From the NCBI GenBank assembly GCA_038503075.1, contig JBCAML010000020.1, positions 1,456,322 through 1,520,321 of the forward strand: a stretch of 64,000 bases of DNA. The letters are read 5' to 3'. Shown here piece by piece: positions 35,255 to 46,884 of this stretch. The translations under genes were made by a program, and so were the position numbers. The notes beneath the pieces were generated by a model, which ran no database searches, was not told where the DNA came from, and saw only the letters and a program-made list of their open reading frames with translations. The first letter of the stretch is position 1. Each line of letters starts with the position of its first letter. Source of the stretch: Gyromitra esculenta. Its lineage: Eukaryota; Ascomycota; Pezizomycetes; Pezizales; Discinaceae.

Positions 35255-36004
35255 CCCATTTCTTTACCTTTGTCAGCATTTTCTATTTCAGGTTTTTCAA
35301 TGTCGGATATGTGCGTGGAGGAACACTTGGATGGGGAACATTTTGTTATATCATATAGCATTTCCCATAACAATAAACTCATTAAAACCCACGAACTCTT
35401 AGACACTGGAGCCTCTGGATTCGCTTTCATTGACAAAGAATTTGCGAGTCACTACCTTTTGCCCCTTTCCCCATTAAAAATTCCTGAACAACTTGAAGTT
35501 ATCAATGGTTGCCCTGTCAGCTCTGGGGACATAACCCATATTGCCAACATCAACTTATCGATACAAAATCACTGTGAACAAGCCCCTTGTTTTGTAACCC
35601 AATTTGGCCATTATCCCCTCGTTCTTGGCATACCTTGGATGAACCATCACAATGTTCGCCTATATTTTGCAGAAAAACGCATCAAGTTTAATTCTAAACT
35701 CTGCACCACCCATTGCGCCCCCGGCCTACCTATTGTAACAACCTCTGCCATCCCCGCCCCACCTAAACTAAACGTATCTTTCATCGGCGCCGCTAGCTTC
35801 ATGCTCTTGACCAGAAAACGAACTTCCCAAGCCTATGCCATGTCTCTCTATGAAATCAATTGAATTTTAGAACAGAAAACTATGAAAGAGAAATGGAAAT
35901 CAAGAATACTTGTGGAATACCATGACTTACTAGATATGTTCGATAAAAAGAAAGCCCAAGGTTCACCCTCGCGTCGATCTTATGATCATTGAATACAACT
36001 ACAG

Positions 36005-36414
36005 TTTCATGGATGAATATTTCGTTGGTCAGATAAGTTTGCGGGTATAGGGTTGTCGGGTGTCATAGTTGTTCTTTACATTTCCTTTGGTTTCCGCGTA
36101 CAATGAGTCATACGTTTGTCATCGAAAGATTGGATTATGGGTATATAAGCGAAGGGTTTTCCCCTCTTGTTGTACTTTTCCTTCTTCTTTCTTTAAGCAA
36201 CGTCTTCTATAGCACACTCTTGTATTTCACAATACAAACCTTGGTTACACCTTGTAACCTCACGCTGTCGCCGCCCTCACGTTCACTTTACTTGAACAAA
36301 CCGTAGAGCCTGTGGAATCCCGTAAACACTCTCGTTGCCGAGTTTTCTATTCAAGTAGCACTGCTCATCTCTGAGGATACCTGAGAGCTTGACGGAAAAC
36401 CCTTTCCCTTGAGA
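36005..36414 (+). mobile_element. Solo LTR, family B, in pol of E3
   Basis: Starts TTTCATGG, ends CCTTGAGA, duplication TACAG. Contains the hairpin stem GGTTAC/GTAACC. Confidence 0.92.
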
Positions 36415-37463
36415 TACAGGAAGGAAAGGACTTCCCATTTGGACCACTTTATGGAATGTCCAGAGAGGAATTAATCGTCCTCAAAAAATATATCAAGGAT
36501 AACCTAGAAAAAGGATTCATCCGCGCCAGTTCCTCTCCCGCCGGCTCCCCAGTCCTATTTGTAAAGAAAGCTGATGGTTCCCTTCGACTATGTGTGGATT
36601 GCCGAGGCCTCAAAGCAATTACTGTCAAAAACCAATTTACCTCCCCGCTTATTCAAGTAACATTTGATCGACTAGCAAAAGCCCAGTGGTACATGAAGTT
36701 AGACCTTCGCGACGGTTACCACCAAATACGCATCACTGAAGGAGATGAATGGAAGACAGCCTTCTACACCCGGTATGGTCTTTATGAATACCAGGTTATG
36801 CCATTCGGTTTAACCAATACTCCTAGGACATTCCAACGGTTCATAAATGACTGTCTCACCAAGTCTCTCGATATCTTCTGCACAGCCTACCTAGATGACA
36901 TTCTCATCTACAGTGATACGTTTGCAGAACATCAAGTCTATGTCCGAAAGGTCCTGCAAACTCTCAAGCACAATGATATCCTGATTAAGCCGGACAAATG
37001 TGAGTTCCAAGTGCAAACCACCAAATACCTAGGACTGATCTTTACCTCCGACGGTATTAAGATGGACGAGAAAAAGCTAAAAGCCGTTCTGGAATGGGGA
37101 ACACCAAAAAGCGTCAAAGATGTTCAATCTTTCCTAGGATTCACCAATTTTTACCTATGATTCATCCTAGGATTCTCAAAACTCATCTCACCCCTTATGG
37201 CCTTCACCAGAAAAGGACTTATTTTCGAATGGAGTGTGGAAGCTAATATTGCTTTCGAAAACCTGAAACACGCCTTCACCACCACTCCAATCCTCATCCA
37301 CTTCAATCCAGATAAGAAAATAATTGTGGAAACAGATGCCTCCGACTTTGTATCCGGAGGTGTCCTATCCCAATATCATGACGCAAGAGTATTGAACCCC
37401 GTAACCTTCTTTTCAAAGAAGCATTCACCCGCAGAATGCAACTATGAAATTTACGATAAAGAG

Positions 37464-37868
37464 TCTCACTGTTCAGTTTCTCGTTAAGCCCTTCAGTATC
37501 CCTGAAGGTGAACAGTGCTACTGAAGCGAGATACCAACACGTTCGAGGAGTGCAGAGTGTCTACAAGTCCTACGGTGGGTATACTTCAAGGCGAAGTACG
37601 ACGATGTTCACAGTGACGGCGAAGGTTCTGAGGTAGAACTGAGATTGTATTAAAGCAATACAGGTATAAGTGAACAAGAACATTGCTTAGGAAAAGAAGA
37701 AGAAGAATACAAAGAACGAACAAAACTCCTCACTTAAATACCCTGCTTTTACTCAGCAAACTCCACAACCAATGACAACCAAAAGACAAGAACATTATAT
37801 AACAACCAAAATCCATCACAACCATTGATCCGAAACCTAACCCTGTACCCATTCCTTAATCCGTGAAA
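37464..37868 (-). mobile_element. Solo LTR, family A, in RNase H of E3
   Basis: Starts TCTCACTG, ends CCGTGAAA, duplication AAGAG. Confidence 0.9.
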
Positions 37869-38537
37869 AAGAGCAACTCTCCATCATCCGAGTATTCAAA
37901 GAGTGGTGCCCGGAATTAGAGGGATCAAAGCACCCCATCAATGTCATTAGTGATCATAAAAATTGAGAATATTCTATGAGCACTAAACACCTTAACCGTC
38001 ACCAAGCAAGATGGGCGGAATATCTTTCACGATTCGACTTTGTTATCACCTACAGACCGGGACGTCAAGGAGGAAAACCAGACACCTTGACTAGGAGATC
38101 AGGAGACCTCCCCAAGGAAGGGGATGAACGATTAGTACACCAAAGTCAGGTGGTACTAAAGAAGGAAAACGTGGATCCTAAGCTAAGTTTGTTGTCAGCT
38201 TCTTTGTCAAATGAAGCCGCTGAACTGGATGCCCCCATTAATAAACTTTTCCAAGAAGGATATACTGCTGACAAATTCCCCGACGAGATACTCGAAGCAT
38301 TAATGAATAAAGACCAACAATCCAAAATGATAACCTTAAGCAAGTGTACCAAAATGAATGGAAAATTGTGTTATCGAGGCCGCATTTACTTTCCCGACTT
38401 CAACCCCCTTTAATTGGAACTTATTAGAAGACAACACGATACACCAGCAGCAGGACATCCAGGACAAGATAAGATGTTCGAACTCCTCTCTGGGGGCTTT
38501 TACTGGCCGAAAATGAGAGATTCGATCAGCATATATG

Positions 38538-38953
38538 TCTTACGGTTGGGTCCCTCGTTAAGCTCTTCAGTATCCCTGAAGGTGAGCAGTGTTCCTTAAA
38601 TGGGGTAGCAACACGTTCAAAGAGTGCAGTGTTTTCTAGAGGCCCTACGAGGGGTTTCTATCTCAAGGCGAGATAGGTGCAGCGAAGTGAACAGCGACAG
38701 CGAGGGTTCTGAGGTAGAACCGTGATAGTATTAAGATAATACAGGAGAAGGTAACGAGAACGTTGCTTAAGGAAAGAAAAGAAAAAGACAAAGAACGAAC
38801 AGAATTCATCACTTAAATACTCCGCTTTTCCAGTCAAGATCCAATAACCGATAACACCCGAAATACAAAGACATTATCTCCCCTCAAAACCCGAGACCCA
38901 TAACAACTACTGAACCGAAACCTCACCCAATACCCAATCATTGATCCGTGAAA
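38538..38953 (-). repeat. 3' LTR of E2 (family A)
   Basis: Starts TCTTACGG, ends CCGTGAAA. Sequence continues at 38954 directly into the end of the E2 pol, which distinguishes it from a solo LTR. Confidence 0.85.
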
Positions 38954-39096
38954 GTAGACCCCTATTTGAAACGTGAGCTCCTGCAAGCCTTAGGAGGAGT
39001 CGTGGTCGTTGTGGCTAAGAATATGTCGAGGGTGGTAGTATCCTGAAGGTCTTCCACAGGTTCCCAAGTGGGGTGGGCGTATCCAGTCCACTCAAC

Positions 39097-40255
39097 TGTA
39101 ACGGATCTACAATACCGTTACCTGCAGTGAAGCATAATAGTACTGGACAAGCAGAGAGGGAGTAAGGATCAACATGAGTGGTGTAGCTACCACATGTTAG
39201 AGGATACCTGCTATCCTGCTGTTCCAATGGAGTGGAACCAGCGAGAATAATATTAGCTGACGAGCCAATGATATTTCACGGTTGAGTACTTCGTTAAGCC
39301 CTTCAGTATCCCAGAAGGTGAGCAGTGCTACTTAAGCGAAGTAAATAACATGTTCAAGGTGTTCGGCGTTTTCTACAAGTTCTACAAGGGGTCTATCTCA
39401 AGGTGAGATAAGTGCAGTGAGGTAAACAGCGACAGTGAGGGTTCTGAGGTAGAACCGAGATAGTATTTCCAGCGATTACAGTAGAAGGTAAACGAGAATG
39501 TTGCTTAAGGAGAGAAAGAAGAGAAACAAGAGCGACCAAAATCCTTCGCTTAAATACCCCGCTTTCCTGTAACACAAACAACAACCCAACAACAACCAAA
39601 AAGCAACCGAACAACAAAGCCATTATATCCAAGCAACCCTTCACTACTACCAACAACTTCATCTTATCCCAATACCCGGTTCCATCCATGAAATGATATA
39701 TCTCCGGTGATACCAAACACAGGAAGCTCCTGTGGTGGCGTTCCCAACCCATCTGTGCATATACTAGCGGCCCAGAGCCACTGGTGCGGCAATAGGGAAT
39801 CTATTAAGTGCAGGACACCTCACATGTAACAGTAGACTGATCAGCGCCGATTCCTACATCCAGCATAGGCATGGCATGCAGCTGGCAGATCAAGAAGGTC
39901 TAACTGGACAGAACAACCGAGGAGTGTCAGAGAGTGCCAAAGTGATCATTAGCTGAATCCTGAGGTGCCCCTCTCGCAATAGCTTGGCATGTTCTCAGGG
40001 TCTTGACAGGCCCCCAGCAGAGTAGAACAGAAAGAGGACGGCGAGTCAGTAGCACTATAAAGATAGTGCATGACCCCGCCACCTGTTGCTCTCCTTCCCA
40101 GTCTCATCAGACAGAATACTACCGAGTAGAGCCCCTAAGGTTATTGAGTACTTTGCACGAAAATACTCTTAATATCTCAACCTGATTTAGTATTTGCAAC
40201 AGCCGTATTCCTATACCTATTCCCACTACAGAGCAGTCGGACTACCCCCGTTACA
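39097..40255. mobile_element. Solo LTR, class C (TGTAACGG...CCGTTACA), split by an A LTR
   Basis: Begins TGTAACGG and ends CCGTTACA, a perfect 8-bp inverted terminus with canonical TG...CA, flanked by the duplication TCAAC at 39092-39096 and 40256-40260. About 740 bp without the nested LTR. CTATAAAG at about 40056 could be its TATA box. The parent family is unknown. Confidence 0.8.
39274..39693 (-). mobile_element. Solo LTR, family A, inside LTR C
   Basis: Starts TTTCACGG, ends CCATGAAA, duplication TGATA on both sides. Confidence 0.9.
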
Positions 40256-41425
40256 TCAACAAGGTATTGTAGTCGTCCCCGATGGACCCATTGCTCGAGA
40301 ATTTTTTCAATAAAGTATTCGTCCTGTTCGTTAACGACAATTGGAGGCGGCAGGGGTATAACTTGTCCTGGAAGAGGATCGTGGGCAGCGGGCTTAAGAA
40401 GTGAAACATGGAAAACAGGATGGTACTGGACTGAGGGTGGAAGGTCAATTAAGTAGGCAAAGGGTGATACTATCTTTTTTACGGGATAGGGTCCCATCCA
40501 TTTCCAGTCGAGTTTCCGAGCATTGTGAACCGTCCTGATATTTTTCATTGACACAAATACATGATCACCAACTTGATAAACAGGAACAGGGGTTCGATGT
40601 TTATTGGTTGATATTTCCTGAATATCTTGGACTATTCAGATCTGTATTCAGAGGTGGTTGTATAGTTCTTGCATTTGACTAGCAAAAGCAGCAGCGTCCT
40701 GACTCTGGGGGGTATTCATCGTTGAGACAAGAGAGGTATCAAACCGTGGGTGGTAGCCATAATTAGCAAAAAAGGGGGATACCTTAGTACTTGCGGATTC
40801 TTGGTTATTGGCTGAGAATTCTGCCATTGGTAGCCACTTACTCCAGTCCTCTTGTTGATAACTCACATAGGAACGTAAGTATTGTTCCATAACAGCATAT
40901 AACTGTTCCGTTTGTCCATCGGTTTCTGGATGGAAGGCAGTGGACATTCTTGCCTGAATCTCAAGTTGTTTGCAAAGGTCTGTCCAGAAGTGAGCCGTGA
41001 ATTGCATGCCCCGGTCGTAAGTAACATGGGTAGGTAGGCCATTCAGTTTCCAGATGTGTTTTAGATAGAGATCAACTACATTCTGAGAGTTGACAGTAGT
41101 ATTGCATGGTATACAATGCTGCATGTTTGTCAATCGATCGACAACTAGCATGATGGCGTTGTGCCCATTGGATTCTGGTAGACCTGTGACAAAGTCCATT
41201 GAGACTTCTTGCCAGGGGTGATTAAGAATTGGTAGGGGACGTAGGACACCTTGTGTACGTTGGGTAACCGGTTTTGCTATCTGACAGACGTGACAATTGT
41301 GTACATAGCGACTAATAGACTCCCTCATCTTTGGCCAGTAAAAACTTCTACTTAGTAATTCAAAGGTCTTATCTCGTCCTGGGTGTCCTGTCGCGGGAGC
41401 ATCATGGTGTCTCTTAATGAGTTCC

Positions 41426-41845
41426 TCTCACGGTTGTGCCTCAGGTTAAGCCCTTCAGTATCCCTGAAGGTGAGCAGTGCTACTTAAGCGAGGTGACAAC
41501 ACGTTTGAAGAGTGCAGCGTGTTCTACAAGTTCTACGAGGATATCTTTGTCTCAAGGCGAGATAGATGCAGCGAGATAAACAGCGACAGCGAGGATTCTG
41601 AGGTAGAATCGAGATAGTATTGCGACGATTTACAGCAGAAGGTAACGAGAACGTTGCTTAAGGAAAGAAGAAAGAGAATACACAAACGACAAAACTCCCC
41701 CGCTTATATACCCCGCTTTCCCGTCGCACAAACAACAATCCAACAATAACCGAAACACAACCGAACAACAAAGCCATTATAACCGAATAACCCTATTACT
41801 ACAAACCGCTTTGTCCTAACCCATTACTCGATCTCATCCGTGAAA
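41426..41845 (-). repeat. 3' LTR of E1
   Basis: 420 bp, TCTCACGG to CCGTGAAA on the plus strand. The pol stop codon (41824-41826) lies 22 nt inside this LTR, so the last pol residues are encoded by the LTR. Confidence 0.95.
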
Positions 41846-44800
41846 GTAGCTCCCCGTCTCAAACGTGAGCTCCTGCGAACCTTGGGACTAGTTGTAATCG
41901 TCGTATTTAAAAAAACATCGAGGGCGCCAGTATCTTGAAGGTCTTTGGCGGGTTCCCATGTAGGGTGAGCATAACCGGTCCACTCGACAAGGTATTGTTG
42001 TTGTCCGCGATAAGTTCGTTGCTCGAGGATTTTCTCAATGAAATATTCCTCTTGTTCATTAACAACGATTGGGGATGGAGGGGGTACTACTTGTCCTGGG
42101 AGAGGGTCATTGGCAGCGGGTTTGAGAAGCGAAACATGAAAAACAGGATGATACTTGACTGAGGAGGGAAGGTCGATCTCGTATGCAAAGGGTGATACAA
42201 TCTTCTTCACGGCATAAGGTCCCATCCACTTCCAGTCGAGTTTCCGAGCATTGCGAACTGTTCGGATATTCTTCATGGATACAAATACCAGATCTTCGAC
42301 TTGATATGCTGGAGCTGGGGTTCGATGTTTATTTGTAGCGGTTTCCTGAATGTCCTGAGCTGTTCGAATCTGCGTCTTAAGATGATCGTATAACTCTTGC
42401 ATAGTAATGGCGAACTTAGATGCGTCTAGGCTTTGAGCAGTGGTATTCGGGGAGATAACAGAGGTGTCGAACCGAGGATGGTAACCGTAGTTGGCGAAAA
42501 AGGGGGAAACCTTGGTACTTGCAGATTCCTGGTTATTAGCCGAGAACTCAGCCATCGGTAGCCAACTACTCCAGTCTCCCTGTTGGTAATTCACGTAGGA
42601 GCGTAAATATTGCTCCATCACGGCGTTCAGTCGTTCTGTTTGCCCATCGGTTTCAGGGTGGAAGGCCGTTGACATCCTAGCTTGGATACCTAAGCGTTGA
42701 CAGAGTTCCTTCCAGAAGTGGGCGGTGAATTGGGTGCCTCGATCAGATGTGACATATGTCGGTAAGCCATGAAGTTTCCACACATGCTGGAGGTAAAGAT
42801 TTGCGACATCTCGTGAATTAATCGTAGTATTACAGGGAATAAGATGTCGCATTTTCGATAAGCGGTCTACTATCACCATAATGGCATCATAGCCGTTTGA
42901 TTCCGGGAGACCTGTAACGAAGTCCATCGAGATTTCTTGCCAAGGGCGGTTTGGAATAGGTAACGGACGAAGAACTCCTTGAGTCTGCTGGTTGACTGGC
43001 TTCGCTTTCTGACAGATATGGCAATTACGCACATATTGTTTAATAGATTCTCTCATTTTGGGCCAGTAGAAGTTCCTAGCAAGGAGTTCAAAGGTTTTAT
43101 CTCGTCCTGGATGGCCCGCTGCGGGGCTGTCATGGTGCCTTCGGATGAGTTCTAGACGAAGAGGATCGAAGTTAGGGACATAGATAGCGTTTCGATATCG
43201 GAGTCTTCCATTTTCTTCCTTGCATTCGCTTAAGTTGATTTCTTTTGATCGTTGGTCCTTATTCCTTAGTGCTAAAAGAATTCTTTCCGGAAATTGATCA
43301 GCAATATATCCCTCTAGGAAGAGTTGTTCTAGGGAGGCGTCCAGTTCAGCGGCTTCATTTGACAAAGAAGCCGATAACAAACTTAGCTTAGGATCTACGT
43401 TTTCCTTCTTCAATACCACTTGGCTTTGATGTGCCAATCGTTCATCCCCTTCCTTGGGAAGATCTCCTGATCTTCTGGTCAATGCGTCTGGCTTTCCTCC
43501 TTGGCTACCTGGGCGGTAGGTGATTACAAAGTCGAAGCGGGAAAGATATTCGGCCCATCGTGCTTGCCGTCGGTTCAGTTGTTTCGTACTCATAAAATAT
43601 TCGAGATTTTTATGGTCGCTAATTACGTCGATGGGGTGTTTAGAGCCTTCGAGTTCTGGGCGCCATTCTTCAAATACTCTGATGATGGCTAGTAACTCCT
43701 TGTCATATATCTCGTAATTGCATTCAGCAGGTGAATGTTTCTTTGAGAAAAAAGCGACTGGGTGTAAGACTCCGGCGTCATCATATTGAGAGAGCACTCC
43801 TCCGGATACGAAGTCAGAGGCATCTGTTTCCACGATAATCTTTTTATCTGGATCAAAGTGGATGAGAATGGGGGCGGTGGTGAAGGCGTATTTAAGGTTT
43901 TCAAAAGCTATATCGGCTTCGACAGACCATTCGAAGACGATACCTTTCCTAGTAAGAGCGGTAAGGGGAGCAGCAAGCTTAGAAAACCCGAGGATGAAGC
44001 GACGGTAGAAGTTGGCAAAACCTAAGAACGCTTGAACGTCTTTTACGCTCTTTGGCGTTCCCCACTCTCGTACGGCTTTGAGTTTCTCTTCGTCCATCTT
44101 GATGCCATTGGGGGTAAGGATAAGACCCAGGTACTTAGTGGTTTGTACCTCAAATTCACATTTCTCAGGTTTTAGCAGAATGTCATTATCCTTAAGGGTT
44201 TGGAGGACCTTGCGAACGTGGATCTGATGTTCAGCGAAAGTGTCACTGTAGATGAGGATATCGTCTAGGTAAGCAGTACAGAAGATATCCAGGTATTCAG
44301 TGAGACAATCGTTTACAAAACGTTGGAAGGTCCCAGGGGCGTTAGTTAAGCCGAATGGCATAACTTGGTACTCGTAAAGACCATACCGGGTGCGGAAGGC
44401 GGTCTTCCATTCATCTCCCTCCGCAATACGCACTTGGTGGTATCCGTCACGAAGGTCTAGTTTGGTATACCATTGGGCCTTGGCTAAACGATCTAGTGTC
44501 TCTCGGATGAGAGGTGAGGTATAACGGTCTTTGACAGTGATCGCATTGAGGCCGCGGTAATCCACGCATAGTCGTAAAGACCCATCAGCTTTTTTGACGA
44601 AGAGCACAGGGGATCCTGCTGGAGAAGAACTAGCGCGGATGAATCCTTTTTCAAGGTTATCCTCGATGTACTTTTTTAGAACGATGAGTTCTTCTCGAGA
44701 CATTCCGTAAAGAGGTCCGAAGGGGGCGTCTTTTCCTTCCTGTAATTGTATCCGGTGGTCATAAGATCGGCGAGGGGGAAGTCCTTGAGCCTTACGCTTA

Positions 44801-45530
44801 TCAAACATATCTAGGAAGTCATGGTATTCCGCAGGAATTCTCGCTTTCCATTCCTCGTTGGTTGTCTTGTCGTCAATGATCTTGTTTATCTCATATAGCG
44901 ACATGGCGTAAGCCTGGGAGGAACGTTTCCGGGTGAGGGTCCTGAAACTGGCGGCACCGATAAAAGATAGATTTAGTTTAGGAGGAGCTGCAATCGAGGG
45001 AACGGAGACAGTGGTGGAACGGGGGGCGCAATGGGTGGTGCAGAGTTTAGAATTAAACTCAATGCGTTTTTGGGCGAAGTGGAGTTGGACATCATGGTAG
45101 TTCATCCATGGGATCCCTAAAACAAGGGGGTAATGTCCCAGTTGGGTGACAAAGCAGGGGGCTTGTTCTTGGTGTTGTTGGATCGAGAGATGAATATTAG
45201 CAATGTGAGTGATGTCCCCTGACGAAACTGGGCGACCATCAATCACTTCTAGTTGTCGGTGATTTTTTAAAGGGGATAGAGGTAGGGAATGGTGACTCGC
45301 AAAGTCTTTGTCTATGAAGGCGAATCCCGAGGCTCCAGTGTCCAATAGTGCATGAGTTTTAATAATTGTATTGTTATGGGAAATGTTACATGAAATAACG
45401 AAATGTTCCCCATCCAATTGGTCCTCCACACACATGTCCGACACTGAAAAACCCGAGATAGAAAAAACCGACAAAGGTAAAGAAATGGGAACCAAGGCAG
45501 GGTCACTGGTCAGCCTTGGTTGGACTAGTT
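41824..45530 (-). CDS. pol: pol polyprotein of E1
   Basis: Open frame of about 1,223 codons from 45495, with an upstream extension overlapping the gag end in the -1 frame. It is probably made only as a Gag-Pol fusion by frameshifting at 45528. Domains in order: retropepsin (ALLDTGASGFAFIDKDF), reverse transcriptase ([45 protein letters not shown]), RNase H ([14 protein letters not shown]), integrase HHCC finger (RRHHDSPAAGHPGRDK, CHICQKAKP), catalytic core (SMDFVTGLPES, TSDRGTQFTAHFW, FHPETDGQTERLNA), GPY/F module, and a C-terminal chromodomain (EEYFIEKILEQ, QYLVEWTGYAHPTWEP) keeping the aromatic residues expected for histone-methyl-lysine binding. All catalytic motifs look intact. The stop is in the 3' LTR. 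Confidence 0.93.
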
Positions 45531-45534
45531 TAAA
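45490..45534 (-). promoter_or_regulatory. Predicted -1 frameshift signal, gag-pol of E1
   Basis: On the minus strand: TTTAAAC (45534-45528), stop TAG within a 6-nt spacer, then stem GCC-containing arms AACCAAGGC and GCCTTGGTT (45521-45513 with 45498-45490). The stem keeps pairing relative to E3 (AAGAC/GTCTT becomes AAGGC/GCCTT). Confidence 0.85.
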
Positions 45535-46810
45535 GACTCGTTGGAAGAGTCTGCAGATTCTAACGCAAAAAACTGAGGAGGGAGAGGTGGTGGCGGAAGT
45601 GAGGAGGCGGCGGGTGTACGGGGGGCTGGTGGTGCGGTGAGGGCTCCTCTCATCGTGGGTTTCTTAGGGGCGGAGGGGCAGTTGGCGTAAGAGTGGTCTG
45701 GAGCTGCGCAAAACATGCATTTTCCAGTGGAGCGACGCCATTGTTTTTCTTCTTCCGATAGTTTCCTTCTTCCGTTTACCATGGTATACCGTTGATCTTG
45801 AGGGGGGCGAGAGGTATTGCTGGTACGGCCGAAGGATAGATCCATAGGGGCTAGTCCTCCGGGAGTGAAAGAGGAGGCGGGGGTGAAGGCGGGGGCGCTG
45901 AATTGTCCCATCGTATCTCGGTTATTCCCCCGTTTTTCTGCTTTGCGAGCTCGGATGCGGTTATCCATCCGGGTAAGAGTGAGGATTGTGTCATTGAGGT
46001 TTGTGGGGACGGCGGGGGCAAAAACCATGGCTTCTTTCAGTTCCTCGGACATACCATGCTCGAGGGCATCCATCTTCGAATTTTCGTCGAAGTTGAGTTG
46101 CCCCATGATTCTTTGAAAGTCTGTAAGAGTGGCGAAAAATCTCGTTTGCCCTGACGGAGTTGGTGTAATTCTCGTCGGGCGGTACCGGTAGGGTCGGGAT
46201 CTCCGAATGCAGTTTCCAGTGCGGTGATCAGCTCTTCAGCGCTGGTCCATGTGGTGAGGCCGGATGGGAGTACTGTGTGGCGGACTTGTTCCAGAGCTGC
46301 TCCTTCTAGTCGATTTATGGTATAGAGAATCATCGTAGTTTCATTTGCAAAACGATCTCGATTGACCGTGAGCTTAGAGCGCAGTTGTAGGATAAATCCT
46401 GGCAGTTTGGATCGAGATCCGTCGAATTTCTCCGGATCTGGCATCCTTTCTGAACGGTGGGATGTCGCTGGAGGTGGGGTGGCGCTGAGGTTTGGTGGGG
46501 CAGGGGGGTTCTGAAGGCTGACGCGAGCTTCGTTTCGTTCCTGTCGCAGTCGGGCGATTAGGCTAGCTGTTTCCGTGACGCGTTGGTCCTGTTCAGCGGC
46601 GTGACGGAGAGCATTGTCAGTCTGAATGCGGGCGGTGTTGAGTTTGACCTCATTTTCTCGCTCGCTTTCCTGGAGAACGTCGATCTGGTCTTCCAGGGCT
46701 TGGTTGAGGTCTCTAAGCTCATTATAGAGCTCTGCGGGGTCCTCTCGGTAGGCTTGGGCGAAAGCTTCTCTAGTGGGGAAGCGTTTTGCGGCGACGGCTG
46801 CTCCTTCCAT
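45525..46810 (-). pseudogene. gag: gag of E1 with one-base deletion
   Basis: The frame 46810-46037 holds the coiled-coil and first capsid part (MPDPEKFDGSRSKLPGFIL). The frame 46106-45525 holds the rest, a CCHC knuckle (CMFCAAPDHSYANC) and a proline-rich tail, ending at TAG. Comparison with E2 around 51960 shows one base missing near 46130, between KRD and the MGQLNFDEN block, so Gag and Gag-Pol should not be produced from this copy without correction. The ATG used by E3 is not conserved; the first available one is at 46810. Confidence 0.82.
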
Positions 46811-46873
46811 GATGAGGTTGGTGGGGGAGAGGTGTTTTGGTGTTGATCAGGTGGTAGAAGGTGTAGATGTTGG

Positions 46874-46882
46874 AAGCAACGT
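46874..46882 (-). promoter_or_regulatory. Predicted self-priming (primer-binding) site of E1
   Basis: Two nt inside the 5' LTR end, the minus strand reads ACGTTGCTT. This is the exact complement of AAGCAACGT in the LTR (47118-47110), about 50 nt downstream of the TATA box. No tRNA 3'-end complement (TGG...) follows the LTR. Confidence 0.72.
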
Positions 46883-46884
46883 AA

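Larger units (their letters stand above)
33037..38537 (+). mobile_element. Chromovirus-type Ty3/gypsy element E3 (decayed, 3' part missing)
   Basis: Order: 5' LTR 33037-33446, gag from 33490, gag-pol junction at 35210, protease, reverse transcriptase, RNase H, and the start of integrase. The element stops at 38537, inside the integrase zinc-finger region, where the 3' LTR of E2 begins. It is further split by LTRs at 34356-34761, 36005-36414 and 37464-37868. Several frameshifts and stops mark it as dead. The integrase core, chromodomain and 3' LTR are not found elsewhere in the window in this orientation. Confidence 0.9.
35220..38537 (+). pseudogene. pol: pol of E3 (protease, RT, RNase H, part of integrase)
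   Basis: Protease motif ELLDTGASGFAFIDKEF near 35397; reverse transcriptase 36456-37160 with [11 protein letters not shown]; RNase H 37161-37463 and 37869 onward ([17 protein letters not shown] region with a TGA); integrase N-terminus at 38414-38537. In-frame stops include a TGA for an expected Arg in FYRRF and a TAA in DPLRLEL, both consistent with C-to-T or G-to-A decay. Interrupted by LTRs at 36005 and 37464. Confidence 0.82.
38954..41425 (-). pseudogene. pol: pol of E2, integrase and chromodomain part
   Basis: Integrase Asp-Asp-Glu core (VSMDFVTGLPESNGHNAIML, HVTYDRGMQFTAHFW, FHPETDGQTEQL) in 40648-41328, GPY/F module (DWKWMGPYPVKKIVSPFAY) and chromodomain start (DEYFIEKILEQW) in 40261-40554, and its end in 38954-39096. 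Split by LTR C. Stops and frame changes show it is inactive. Confidence 0.82.
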
